Of a stretch of 64,000 bases of DNA, positions 34,748 to 42,520 are shown piece after piece; the first letter of the stretch is position 1, and every line of letters begins with the position of its first letter. The translations under genes and the position numbers were made by a program. The stretch is from positions 310,001-374,000 of the forward strand of contig CAWGDM010000003.1 in the NCBI GenBank assembly GCA_963821345.1. Direction: 5' to 3'. Origin of the DNA: WHSW01 sp963821345. GTDB lineage: Bacteria; Actinomycetota; Thermoleophilia; Solirubrobacterales; 70-9. The notes beneath the pieces are model-generated. The model did no database searches. It saw nothing but the letters and a program-made list of their open reading frames with translations, and had not been told where the DNA came from.

Positions 34748-36687
34748 TGTTCGGCTCCGACTGGCGGCGCCCCCCGCTGCCGTCGCAGTTCCCGCTTCGG
34801 GTGGCGATTCTCGGCGGGATCGGGCTGGTCCTGTTCTCGATCATCTTCCTGCGCCTCTGGTACCTGCAGGTGCTCTCCGGCGACAGCTACGTCGCCGAGG
34901 CGCAGAACAACCAGGTGCGCGTGTTCACCGTCCAGGCGCCGCGCGGCGAGATCACCGACCGTCACGGCCAGGTCCTGGTCGACAACCGCACGGCGCTCGA
35001 GCTGCAGGTGAAGGAGAGCGACCTGCCGCGCTCGGCGGAGCGCCGCCAGCGCCTGTTCGAGCGGGTCGGCGAGGTCGCCGGGCTGCGCCCGAGCCAGATC
35101 CGCAACAAGATCCGCGCCGAGGCCAAGGAGTGCGCCGGCTGCCCCGCCGTGCTGCGCCGCGACGTTCCCTACGACACCGTCTACTTCCTGCGCGAGAACC
35201 AGGAGCGATTCCCCGGGATCTCGGTCGAGCGCGTCTACGTTCGCCACTACCCGCAGGGCACGCTCGCCGCCCACCTGCTCGGCTACGCGGGCGAGGTCGA
35301 CTCGACCCAGCTGGAGGACCCGCGCTACGAGACGCTCAACCCGGGCGACCAGGTCGGCAAGGACGGGGTCGAGTATTCCTACGACAGCTTCCTGCGCGGC
35401 ACCGACGGCGAGAGCCGGGTGCAGGTCGACGCCTCGGGCCAGCCGACCGGCGGGCAGCTGTCCTCCCGCGAGCCGACGACCGGCAACGACCTGGTGCTGA
35501 CGATCAACGACAAGGTGCAGCAGGCCGGCGAGCAGGGGATCTCGTCGATCGGCCTGCCCGGTGGTTTCGTGGCGATGAACATCAAGAACGGCCAGCTCTA
35601 CGGGCTCGGCTCGAGCCCCGGCTACGACCCGGCGACGTTCGCCAAGCCCCGGGTGCCGCAGGCGACCTACAACGCGCTCAACTCGGAGGCCAACGGCGCG
35701 CCGCTGTTCGACCGGGCGACCAACGGCTTCTACGCGACGGGCTCGATCTTCAAGCCGATCACCGCCCTGGCCGCGCTCGACTCGGGCGCCCTCGGCCTGA
35801 ACGAGATCATCAACGACACCGGCGACTTCGACCTCGGCGCCGGCCTGGTGCTCCACAACGCGGGGGATGCGATCAACGGCCCGATCGACCTTCGGCGGGC
35901 GCTGACGGTGAGCTCCGACGTCTTCTTCTACACGCTCGGCGCCCGCATGAACGAGAAGCAGGGCGACGGCGGCCCGATCCAGCAGTGGGCGCGGGCGCTG
36001 GGGCTCGGCCAGCCGACCGGGCTCGACATCGGCGGCGAGGGCTCCGGCCGGGTCCCGACCCCCGACGAGCGCAACCGGGCGTACAAGGCGAACACCGCGC
36101 CCGACTCGCCCTGCGGCAAGGAGGTCTGCCTCGACAAGGGCGAGGTCACCGACAAGGAGTGGACGATCGGCGACAACGTCAACCTCGCGGTCGGCCAGGG
36201 GGACCTGCAGGCGGACCCGCTGCAGATGGCGGTTGCCTACGCGGCGATCGCCAACGGCGGCGACCTGGTCCGCCCGCACGTCGGCATGCGCGTCGACGAC
36301 CCGCAGGGCCAGACGCTGCAGGAGGTCGACCCGGCGATCCGCGACCACGTGGACATCGACCCGGCGGCGCAGCGGACGATCATGGACGGCCTGCACGCGG
36401 CGGCGATGGAGCCGGACGGGACCTCCTACAAGGTCTTTGGCGGCTACCCGGTCGACATCGCCGGCAAGACCGGTACCGCCGAGACGGCGATCCCGGGCCA
36501 GGACCAGTCCTGGTACATGGCCCTGGCGCCCTACGACGACCCCAAGTACGTGGTCGCGGTGACGATCGAGCGCGGTGGCTTCGGCGCCGACGCGGCGGCG
36601 CCGGTCGCGAAGCTGATCTTGAACCAGCTGCTGCATGTGGACCCGAGCAAGATCGAAAGCGTCAGCTCGGCGGCGGCGGTGGAGTGA
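34747..36687 (+). CDS. mrdA: Penicillin-binding protein 2 (elongation transpeptidase)
   Basis: A 646-residue class B PBP with an N-terminal membrane helix (VAILGGIGLVLFSIIFLRLW), the pedestal domain (QAPRGEITDRHGQVLVDN) and the transpeptidase domain. Active-site motifs: SxxK in TGSIFKPI, SxD/N in TVSSDVFFYT, KTG in IAGKTGTAE. The second motif reads S-S-D rather than S-x-N. A 35-residue insertion with two Cys (PDSPCGKEVCLDKGEV) lies before the KTG motif. It crosslinks lateral wall peptidoglycan together with RodA, encoded 4 nt downstream. Confidence 0.94.
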   Translation: MFGSDWRRPPLPSQFPLRVAILGGIGLVLFSIIFLRLWYLQVLSGDSYVAEAQNNQVRVFTVQAPRGEITDRHGQVLVDNRTALELQVKESDLPRSAERRQRLFERVGEVAGLRPSQIRNKIRAEAKECAGCPAVLRRDVPYDTVYFLRENQERFPGISVERVYVRHYPQGTLAAHLLGYAGEVDSTQLEDPRYETLNPGDQVGKDGVEYSYDSFLRGTDGESRVQVDASGQPTGGQLSSREPTTGNDLVLTINDKVQQAGEQGISSIGLPGGFVAMNIKNGQLYGLGSSPGYDPATFAKPRVPQATYNALNSEANGAPLFDRATNGFYATGSIFKPITALAALDSGALGLNEIINDTGDFDLGAGLVLHNAGDAINGPIDLRRALTVSSDVFFYTLGARMNEKQGDGGPIQQWARALGLGQPTGLDIGGEGSGRVPTPDERNRAYKANTAPDSPCGKEVCLDKGEVTDKEWTIGDNVNLAVGQGDLQADPLQMAVAYAAIANGGDLVRPHVGMRVDDPQGQTLQEVDPAIRDHVDIDPAAQRTIMDGLHAAAMEPDGTSYKVFGGYPVDIAGKTGTAETAIPGQDQSWYMALAPYDDPKYVVAVTIERGGFGADAAAPVAKLILNQLLHVDPSKIESVSSAAAVE

Positions 36688-36691
36688 GCTG

Positions 36692-37888
36692 ATGGAGGCC
36701 TACCGACGTCCACGCACGCAGCGGTTCGAGACCGATCGCGCCGGCCTGATCGAGCGGGCCGGTTTCACCCGCCTCGACCCGGTGATGCTGTTCGCGGGGA
36801 TCGCGCTGATCGCCTTCAGCATCTACACGCTCGGCGTCGCGACCTCCAACGACGTGCCCGGCAATCCCTACTACTACGTCGTCCGCCAGTCGATCTACGC
36901 GGTCGTCGGGATCGCGCTGATGTTCGCCGTCGCCCGGATCGACTACTCGCGCTTCCGCGAGCTGCGGGTCGGCATCTACACCGGGATGATCGGCCTGATC
37001 ATCCTCGTCCTGATGCTCGGCGAGGCAACCCGCGGCTCGCGGCGCTGGATCGAGCTGCCGTTCTTCACCTTCCAGCCGTCGGAGCTCGGCAAGGTGCTGC
37101 TGGTGATCACCCTGGCGGCGTTCGTGATCGACCGCTCGCGCCAGGTGACCGAGGTCCGCCGGACGCTGCGGATCCTCGCCCTGGGGCTGTTCCCCGCGGC
37201 GCTCGTGTTCTTGCAGCCTGACCTCGGCACGGCGCTCGTCTACGGCGTGATCACGCTGGCCGTCCTGTTCATCGCCGGGGTGCCTTGGAGCCACTTCGTG
37301 GCCCTGATCGGCGGCGCCCTGGCGCTGATCGCGACCGTGCTCGTGATCGCTCCGGCCGTCGGGGTCCCTATCCTCGCTCCGTACCAGCAGGATCGCCTGA
37401 CCGCGTTCCTGCACCCCAGTGATGACCCCGCGGACTCCAGCTATCAGATCAATCAAGCTCTGATCGCCGTAGGCTCGGGGGGTAAGACCGGACGCGGCGA
37501 TGACGCAACCCAGACAAACAACGGCTTCCTTCCGGAACGCCACACAGACTTCATCTTCGCCGTCGTCGGCGAACGCTTCGGCTTCGCCGGGGCCGCGTTT
37601 CTACTTTCGCTATACGCCCTGTTGATATGGAGGGCGCTGCGCACAATGACTCTCTCGAAGAACCTCTACGGCAGCATGATCGCCGGCGGAATCGCCGCGA
37701 TGCTGATGTTTCAGGTCTTCGTCAATGTCGGCATGAACGTGGGCATCATGCCGATCACCGGCATTCCATTGCCGTTGATGAGCTCCGGCGGCTCGTCCGT
37801 GATCGTCACCTTCTTGGCGCTCGGACTGCTGCAGAGCATCTACGTCCAAGCGCAGCTCTCCTCAAAACGGGGCACAACTCCGTTTTGA
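36692..37888 (+). CDS. rodA: Rod shape-determining glycosyltransferase RodA (SEDS family)
   Basis: A 398-residue membrane protein with about ten helices and SEDS signatures: ATRGSRRWIELPFFTFQPSE, then FLQPDLGTALVY, TNNGFLPERHTDFIFAVVGE and the terminal PLPLMSSGGSS. It polymerises glycan strands with PBP2. Start ATG 36692, just after the PBP2 stop. From about 37430 the codon use becomes AT-richer (CAA, ATA, CTA, ACA, AAA appear), unlike the first two thirds, which suggests recombination or relaxed selection. A perfect hairpin spans its stop codon. Confidence 0.94.
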   Translation: MEAYRRPRTQRFETDRAGLIERAGFTRLDPVMLFAGIALIAFSIYTLGVATSNDVPGNPYYYVVRQSIYAVVGIALMFAVARIDYSRFRELRVGIYTGMIGLIILVLMLGEATRGSRRWIELPFFTFQPSELGKVLLVITLAAFVIDRSRQVTEVRRTLRILALGLFPAALVFLQPDLGTALVYGVITLAVLFIAGVPWSHFVALIGGALALIATVLVIAPAVGVPILAPYQQDRLTAFLHPSDDPADSSYQINQALIAVGSGGKTGRGDDATQTNNGFLPERHTDFIFAVVGERFGFAGAAFLLSLYALLIWRALRTMTLSKNLYGSMIAGGIAAMLMFQVFVNVGMNVGIMPITGIPLPLMSSGGSSVIVTFLALGLLQSIYVQAQLSSKRGTTPF

Positions 37889-37890
37889 GG
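37860..37890 (+). promoter_or_regulatory. Hairpin covering the rodA stop and the rng ribosome-binding site
   Basis: CCTCAAAACGG (37860-37870) and CCGTTTTGAGG (37880-37890) form a perfect 11-bp stem with a 9-nt loop. The right arm contains the rodA TGA (37886-37888) and the GAGG (37887-37890) that serves as the rng ribosome-binding site. Folding would hide that site; ribosomes ending rodA would open it. This is suggestive of control of RNase E/G translation. Confidence 0.55.
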
Positions 37891-37899
37891 TGATTTGAA

Positions 37900-39762
37900 C
37901 TGAAGAAGAGAATTCTCGTCTCCGTCGACGCCGGTGAGACCCGGGTCGCGGTGCTCGAAGGCAAGGGATCCGCGCGCCAGTCCGCCAGCGGGTCCGCCAA
38001 GAACAGGAACGCCGGGATGAAGGTCGGCGAGCTGTACGTCGAGAGGCGCAGCTCGCGATCGATCGTCGGCAACATCTACAAGGGCGTGGTCGACAACGTG
38101 CTCCCCGGGATGGAGGCGGCGTTCGTCGACATCGGGCTGGAGCGCAACGGCTTCCTGCACGTCGACGAGATCGTGATGCCCGACGGCCAGAAGGTGCCGC
38201 GCCGCGGCCACGGCCGCGGGCGCCGGATCGACGAGCTGATCAAGCCCAAGCAGGAGGTCCTGGTCCAGGTGGTCAAGGACCCCCTGAAGTCGAAGGGCGC
38301 GCGGCTGTCGATGCAGCTCTCGATCGCCGGGCGTTACCTGGTCTACATGCCCAACGGCGCCGGGGTCGGCGCCTCGCGGCGGCTGCCTGACGCCGAGCGT
38401 GACCGTCAGCGCAAGCTGCTGCAGAAGCTGCACACGGGCGACGGCGGGGTGATCGTGCGAACCGCGGCCCAGGGGGCCCGCAAGGGGGACTTCGAGCGCG
38501 ACCTCGACTACCTGCACAAGCTGCACGAGGTGATGGTCCGCCGCGCCGAGGAGGTCAAGGCGCCGAACCTGGTCTTCCAGGAGGCCGACCTCTCGATCCG
38601 GGTCCTGCGCGACGTGCTCACCAAGGAGTTCGACGGCGCGGTGATCGACGACCCCAAGCAGCACCAGCGGGTGACCAGCTTCTTCCAGCGCACGGCGCCG
38701 GAGCTGGTCGAGTTCGTCGAGCTCTACGAGGGCCCGGAGCCGCTGCTCGAGCGCGAGGGCGCCGCCGAGGCGTTCGACCAGGTACTGACCCGGCGGGCGG
38801 ACCTGCCCTCGGGCGGGTACCTGATGATCGACTACGCCGAGGCGCTGACGGTTATCGACGTCAACACCGGCTCGTTCACGGGCCGCGGGAAGGGCCGCCT
38901 CGAGGACACGATCACCAAGGTCAACGTCGAGGCCGCGGACGAGGTCGTGCGCCAGATGCGGCTGCGCGACATCGGCGGGATCATCGTCATCGACTTCATC
39001 GACATGGCGAAGGCCAAGAACCGCGACCAGGTCCTGAAGACGCTGAAGAAGGCGCTCGACGCCGACAAGACGAAGAGCTACGTGATGGAGGTGTCGCCGC
39101 TCGGCCTGGTCGAGATGACGCGTCAGAACGTCACCGACGGGGTCCGCGAGATCCTCACCCACCGTTGCCCGACCTGCGACGGCGAGGGCGTGGTCCGGTC
39201 GGCCGAGACGATGGCGATCGAGGTGATTCGCCAGCTGCGCAAGCTTGCCGCCGCGGAGCCCGAGCCGGAGGCGTTCCTGGTCCGCGTCAACCCGGCGGTC
39301 GCCGCGGAGCTGGTCGCCGATGGCAGCGGCCTGGTCGAGCTCGAGCAGACGACCGGCAAGCACTTCCACTTCGAGGGTGGCGAGGCGCTGGCGATCGAGA
39401 CCTACGAGGTCGTCGACAGCGGCAGCCGCGCCGAGATCGAGGAGCGAGCGCTGCCGTTCCGGGTCGGCGAGGAGGTGCTGGTGACGATCGAGGAGCCGCA
39501 CATGTACGACGCCGACGACGCGATCGCCCGGGTGGACTCCTACATCGTCAGCGTTAGCGGCGGGGGACCGCACGTCGGCGAGCGGCGCATGGTCGCGATC
39601 GAGAGCGTCGCCCGTTCGGCCGCCACTGCGGCCCTGCTGGACGAGAACGGCGAGAAGATCGAGAAGCTAGAATCGCCCGCTCCCTCTTCGAGGCGCCGAG
39701 GCCGCCGCGGCGGCAGGCGCCGCAGCCGGGCCCGCAACGGCGGCTCGGGTGACGAGGGCTGA
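37900..39762 (+). CDS. rng: Ribonuclease E/G family endoribonuclease, CTG start
   Basis: A 620-residue RNase E/G. The conserved N-terminus KKRILVSVDAGETRVAVLE requires a CTG start at 37900, placed 9 nt after GAGG; GTG 37951 would cut off conserved sequence. An S1 domain (SIVGNIYKGVVDNVLPGMEA) is followed by the catalytic DNase-like core with Asp in LTVIDVNTGSFTG and GGIIVIDFIDMAK, and the zinc-link Cys pair CPTCDGEG. About 20 extra Ser/Lys-rich residues (SARQSASGSAKNRNAG) sit just before the usual ELYVERR. The basic C-terminal tail may bind RNA. Confidence 0.92.
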   Translation: MKKRILVSVDAGETRVAVLEGKGSARQSASGSAKNRNAGMKVGELYVERRSSRSIVGNIYKGVVDNVLPGMEAAFVDIGLERNGFLHVDEIVMPDGQKVPRRGHGRGRRIDELIKPKQEVLVQVVKDPLKSKGARLSMQLSIAGRYLVYMPNGAGVGASRRLPDAERDRQRKLLQKLHTGDGGVIVRTAAQGARKGDFERDLDYLHKLHEVMVRRAEEVKAPNLVFQEADLSIRVLRDVLTKEFDGAVIDDPKQHQRVTSFFQRTAPELVEFVELYEGPEPLLEREGAAEAFDQVLTRRADLPSGGYLMIDYAEALTVIDVNTGSFTGRGKGRLEDTITKVNVEAADEVVRQMRLRDIGGIIVIDFIDMAKAKNRDQVLKTLKKALDADKTKSYVMEVSPLGLVEMTRQNVTDGVREILTHRCPTCDGEGVVRSAETMAIEVIRQLRKLAAAEPEPEAFLVRVNPAVAAELVADGSGLVELEQTTGKHFHFEGGEALAIETYEVVDSGSRAEIEERALPFRVGEEVLVTIEEPHMYDADDAIARVDSYIVSVSGGGPHVGERRMVAIESVARSAATAALLDENGEKIEKLESPAPSSRRRGRRGGRRRSRARNGGSGDEG

Positions 39763-39775
39763 GGACTGAACCGAA

Positions 39776-40336
39776 ATGGCTGATACCTACGCGATCATCG
39801 AGAGCGGCGGCAAGCAGTACCGCGCCGAGAAGGGCGGGACGCTGGTCGTCGACCGCCTGCGCGCCGACGAGGGCGCGAAGGTCAACCTGCGCGCGGTGAT
39901 GTTCCGCGGCGACGGCGACGTCGTGCTCGAGGCGGACAAACTCGACAAGGTGAAGGTCGAGGCGACGGTCGCGGGGCACGAGCGCGGCGAGAAGATCCGG
40001 GTGTTCAAGTACCGGGCCAAGAAGGGCTATCGCAAGCGCGCCGGCCATCGCTCCGAGCTGACCCGGCTCGAGGTCACCGAGGTGAAGCTGCTGACGCGCA
40101 AGCCGGCGGCGCCGAAGAAGGACGAGGCCGACGAGCAGGACGCAGCGCCGACGGAGACGGCTGCCGAGAAGCCTGCGGCAAAGAAGCCGGCCGCGAGGAA
40201 GCCCGCGGCGGCGAAGGCCTCGACGACGGCGAAGAAGCCCGCCGCTGCGAAGAAGCCCACGGCCCCGAAGAAGCCTGCCGCGAGGAAGCCCGCCGCCCGC
40301 AAGCCGGCGGCGAAGAAGACCGACGAGGAGGCCTAG
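39776..40336 (+). CDS. rplU: Ribosomal protein L21 with long Lys/Ala/Pro tail
   Basis: Residues 1-103 are a standard L21 (YAIIESGGKQYRAEKGG, GEKIRVFKYRAKKGYRKRAG, HRSELTRLEVTEV). An 80-residue low-complexity tail of repeated KKPAA/ARKPAA units, after an acidic patch (KDEADEQDAAPTE), follows; L21 is usually about 100 residues. The tail resembles histone-H1-like basic tails and may contact rRNA. It lies directly before rpmA, as in most bacteria. Confidence 0.95.
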   Translation: MADTYAIIESGGKQYRAEKGGTLVVDRLRADEGAKVNLRAVMFRGDGDVVLEADKLDKVKVEATVAGHERGEKIRVFKYRAKKGYRKRAGHRSELTRLEVTEVKLLTRKPAAPKKDEADEQDAAPTETAAEKPAAKKPAARKPAAAKASTTAKKPAAAKKPTAPKKPAARKPAARKPAAKKTDEEA

Positions 40337-40341
40337 GCGAG

Positions 40342-40596
40342 ATGGCGCACAAGAAGGGACTTGGCTCGAGCCGCAACGGACGCGATTCGAACCCGAAGAT
40401 GCTCGGCGTGAAGATCTTCGCCGGCCAGAAGGTGGCCGGCGGCGAGATCCTGGTCCGCCAGCGCGGCACCCGCTTCCGCCCCGGCGACGGCACCGGCCTC
40501 GGCCGCGACCACACGATCTTCGCCACCCGCGCCGGCGTGGTCGAGTTCAGCGCCGGCCACAAGGGCCGCACGGTCACCGTGACCCCGTCGGAGTAG
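40342..40596 (+). CDS. rpmA: Ribosomal protein L27
   Basis: An 84-residue protein with the L27 signature GRDSNPKMLGVK followed by GQKVAGGEILVRQRGTRF. The N-terminus (MAHKKGLGSSRNGRDS) reaches the peptidyl-transferase centre. It begins 5 nt after rplU, a conserved pair. The 41-bp hairpin repeat begins 30 bp beyond the stop. Confidence 0.97.
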   Translation: MAHKKGLGSSRNGRDSNPKMLGVKIFAGQKVAGGEILVRQRGTRFRPGDGTGLGRDHTIFATRAGVVEFSAGHKGRTVTVTPSE

Positions 40597-40625
40597 GCCT
40601 TTCGCGCCCCCAGCAACCCCGTAGG

Positions 40626-40666
40626 GCCGTGTCGACTTGTAGCCGCATACCGACTACAAGTCGACA
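40626..40666. repeat. 41-bp hairpin repeat, copy 1 (holds the DUF559 stop codon)
   Basis: Identical to 41477-41517. Arms TGTCGACTTGTAG (40630-40642) and CTACAAGTCGACA (40654-40666) are perfect reverse complements around an 11-nt loop. The TAG stop of the minus-strand gene lies in the right arm (40654-40656). Confidence 0.9.
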
Positions 40667-41499
40667 GGTCGCACTGCTTTCAGGCGTCGGCGTATCTCTG
40701 AGGCCGCCCAATTGGGTGATCGCTCGAGCTCGTCGCCGGTGAATCGCAGGACAACGAACCCGCGCTGGTTCAAATAGCGGTCGCGCTCGAGATCCTCTTG
40801 CTGCGCGAGGACGCCGCGGTGATAGCGGCGACTGTCGGTCTCGACCACCAGCCGTTCGGCTCGCCAGAGAAAGTCCACTCGGTATCGGCCTACACGGACG
40901 TTGACCTCCGGCTCGGGCAGCCGGTGACGTCGGCAGAAGCCGAGGAATTCGAGCTCGAGACCGCTCGCGGCACGGTCGCCGATTAACGCATCGACGTCGA
41001 TCGGGAGGTCCTGGATCTCGGCCTCTCGGATCGCGTGACGAAGGAGGCCGGGTCTGACAACGCCGCGGATGTCCAAGAGTGTGCGGTGAGGGCGGGTGAC
41101 CGGAATGTTGTCGCGCGCGGTCGTTTCAGCGCGGGTCAAGGTCGACGAGCGGCAGAGGACGATTCCAGGTCTATGCGGCCGGCCACTGGATGAGCGCACG
41201 GTCACGTGGGGATCGGAATCGGAGGCCTTCAGCAGCCCCCACAGCTCGGCTGCGCTGCGATGGCTCAGCACTGCCCGCTCGCCACAAGCAAGAGTCGCGG
41301 CCTTCCAGCGGCCGTGGTTGCTGAGCCCGTTATGGCCGACCGCGTAGACGCCGCGGTGCACGCGGAACAGTCGTCCTGCCGCAACGCGACGTTGGATCGC
41401 CGCTTGGCTGATGCCGACACCCCGCAATTGCTTGTACGTGATCACGCCATGCTGGCGCCCCGCGATCTGGGCCGCCGCCGTGTCGACTTGTAGCCGCAT
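40654..41499 (-). CDS. DUF559 (Vsr/PD-(D/E)XK-like) protein with AbiEi-type N-terminal domain, in a repeat-bracketed cassette
   Basis: A 281-residue protein. Residues about 10-60 (HGVITYKQLRGVGISQAAIQ, then RRVAAGRLFRVHRGVYAVG) form the winged-helix domain found in AbiEi-family antitoxins. The C-terminal 100 residues look like the DUF559 nuclease fold: ELEFLGFCRRHRLPEPEVNV, then VDFLWRAERLVVETDSRRYH and RDRYLNQRGFVVLRFTGDEL, with the E/D-VD-VETD arrangement of a PD-(D/E)XK site. No toxin gene is adjacent. Start and stop codons both lie within flanking copies of the same 41-bp hairpin repeat. A mobile or homing-type unit is inferred. Confidence 0.75.
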   Translation of the reverse strand: MRLQVDTAAAQIAGRQHGVITYKQLRGVGISQAAIQRRVAAGRLFRVHRGVYAVGHNGLSNHGRWKAATLACGERAVLSHRSAAELWGLLKASDSDPHVTVRSSSGRPHRPGIVLCRSSTLTRAETTARDNIPVTRPHRTLLDIRGVVRPGLLRHAIREAEIQDLPIDVDALIGDRAASGLELEFLGFCRRHRLPEPEVNVRVGRYRVDFLWRAERLVVETDSRRYHRGVLAQQEDLERDRYLNQRGFVVLRFTGDELERSPNWAASEIRRRLKAVRPVDL

Positions 41500-41517
41500 A
41501 CCGACTACAAGTCGACA
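41477..41517. repeat. 41-bp hairpin repeat, copy 2 (holds the DUF559 start codon)
   Basis: Identical to copy 1 and in the same orientation, 851 bp apart. The minus-strand ATG (41497-41499) lies in its loop, and the right-to-left reading encodes the first seven residues of the gene. Flanking bases differ from copy 1 on both sides, so the identity ends sharply. Confidence 0.9.
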
Positions 41518-41539
41518 TTCGCGGCTGGTGCCCCCTGGA

Positions 41540-41545
41540 TAGGCT
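41540..41545 (+). promoter_or_regulatory. -10-like box TAGGCT before the ECF sigma gene
   Basis: TAGGCT ends 6 nt before the GTG at 41552, a leaderless arrangement. The hairpin repeat copy 2 lies 22 bp upstream and covers the expected -35 region (about 41517-41522) only at its edge. Confidence 0.4.
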
Positions 41546-41551
41546 TGGCGC

Positions 41552-42214
41552 GTGGAAGCGGGGGCGGTAGACGACGCGGAGTTGGTCGAGGCGCTCCGCG
41601 CCGGCGACCAGCGGGCGTTCGCGGAGCTCGTCGACGAGCTCAGCCCGGCCCTGATGCGGGTTGCGCTGATGCACGTGCCGAGCCGCGCGATCGCCGAGGA
41701 GGTGGTTCAGGACACCTGGATCGGGGTGATCGAGGGAATCGACCGGTTCGAGGGACGGTCCGCGCTGCGCACCTGGATCTTCCAGATCCTGCTCAACAAG
41801 GCGCGCACGCGCGGCAAGCGCGAGAAGCGGACGCTGCCGTTCTCGTCGCTGCGCCGGCGCGCCGAGGAGGGGCGCGACGAGCCCGCCGTCGACGCCGATC
41901 GCTTCCAGGGCCGCGACGGCGCACGGCCCGGCTGGTGGGCGCGCCCGCCGGCCGAGTGGGAGGGGGTCGAGGCGAAGATCGAGAACGACGAGGTGCGCTC
42001 GGTGCTGCTGGGGGCGATCGCCGAACTGCCGCCGCGCCAGCGCGACGTGATCGTGCTCCGCGACCTCCAGGGCTACTCGTCCGAGGAGGCGCGCAACGTA
42101 CTCGACCTCAGTGAGACCAACCAGCGAGTGCTCCTGCACCGAGCGCGCTCCAAGGTGCGCGCGGCGCTCGAGGCGCACATGGACGCCGGCCAGGCACTGG
42201 GAGCGATGGCATGA
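41552..42214 (+). CDS. ECF-type RNA polymerase sigma factor
   Basis: A 220-residue sigma-70 family protein. Region 2 reads FAELVDELSPALMRVALMHV, with AEEVVQDTWIGVIEGIDRFE and ALRTWIFQILLNKART; region 4 has LPPRQRDVIVLRDLQGYSSE and the helix-turn-helix ending RVLLHRARSKVRAAL. A 45-residue acidic/Trp-rich linker joins them. GTG start. The stop overlaps the anti-sigma gene (ATGA), the usual pairing. The stress sensed cannot be read from sequence. Confidence 0.92.
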   Translation: MEAGAVDDAELVEALRAGDQRAFAELVDELSPALMRVALMHVPSRAIAEEVVQDTWIGVIEGIDRFEGRSALRTWIFQILLNKARTRGKREKRTLPFSSLRRRAEEGRDEPAVDADRFQGRDGARPGWWARPPAEWEGVEAKIENDEVRSVLLGAIAELPPRQRDVIVLRDLQGYSSEEARNVLDLSETNQRVLLHRARSKVRAALEAHMDAGQALGAMA

Positions 42215-42465
42215 GCGGACAGGCACTCGGCGAGACGATGAGCTGTTCCGAACTCGTAGAGCTGGTCACCAATTACCTCGAGGGGCGGCTCGACGCTGCC
42301 GAGGTGGAGCGCTTCGAGGCCCATCTGGACGTCTGCCCCCCGTGCGGGATCTACCTCGATCAGATGCGGACGACGCTGACGGCGCTCGGCCGGATTCCCG
42401 AGGAGACGATCTCGGCCGAGGCGCGGGAGGAGCTCCTGCACGCGTTCGCCACCCTGCGCCGCTGA
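42211..42465 (+). CDS. Zinc-binding anti-sigma factor (zf-HC2 / ZAS type)
   Basis: An 84-residue cytosolic protein with the HxxxCxxC zinc motif (FEAHLDVCPPCGIYLDQM) preceded by an upstream Cys (MSCSELVEL). Such proteins hold the cognate ECF factor inactive, often responding to redox change. There is no membrane segment, unlike many relatives, so it likely senses a cytoplasmic signal. It is translationally coupled to the sigma gene by a 4-nt overlap. Confidence 0.85.
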   Translation: MSGQALGETMSCSELVELVTNYLEGRLDAAEVERFEAHLDVCPPCGIYLDQMRTTLTALGRIPEETISAEAREELLHAFATLRR

Positions 42466-42520
42466 GCGGCGGCGAGCGACGCGGCCCTCCGAGCCGCGCC
42501 GCCGCATCCGCTCTGTCCGG

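Noticed and set aside
40626..40666. The 41-bp hairpin as a simple rho-independent terminator of rpmA
   Set aside because: There is no T-run after the stem, and an identical copy lies at the other end of the DUF559 gene, so a repeat element explains it better, though a secondary role in termination remains possible.
40654..41499. The DUF559/AbiEi-type gene as half of a complete type IV toxin-antitoxin system
   Set aside because: No AbiEii-type nucleotidyltransferase gene is adjacent; both neighbours are rpmA and a sigma factor.
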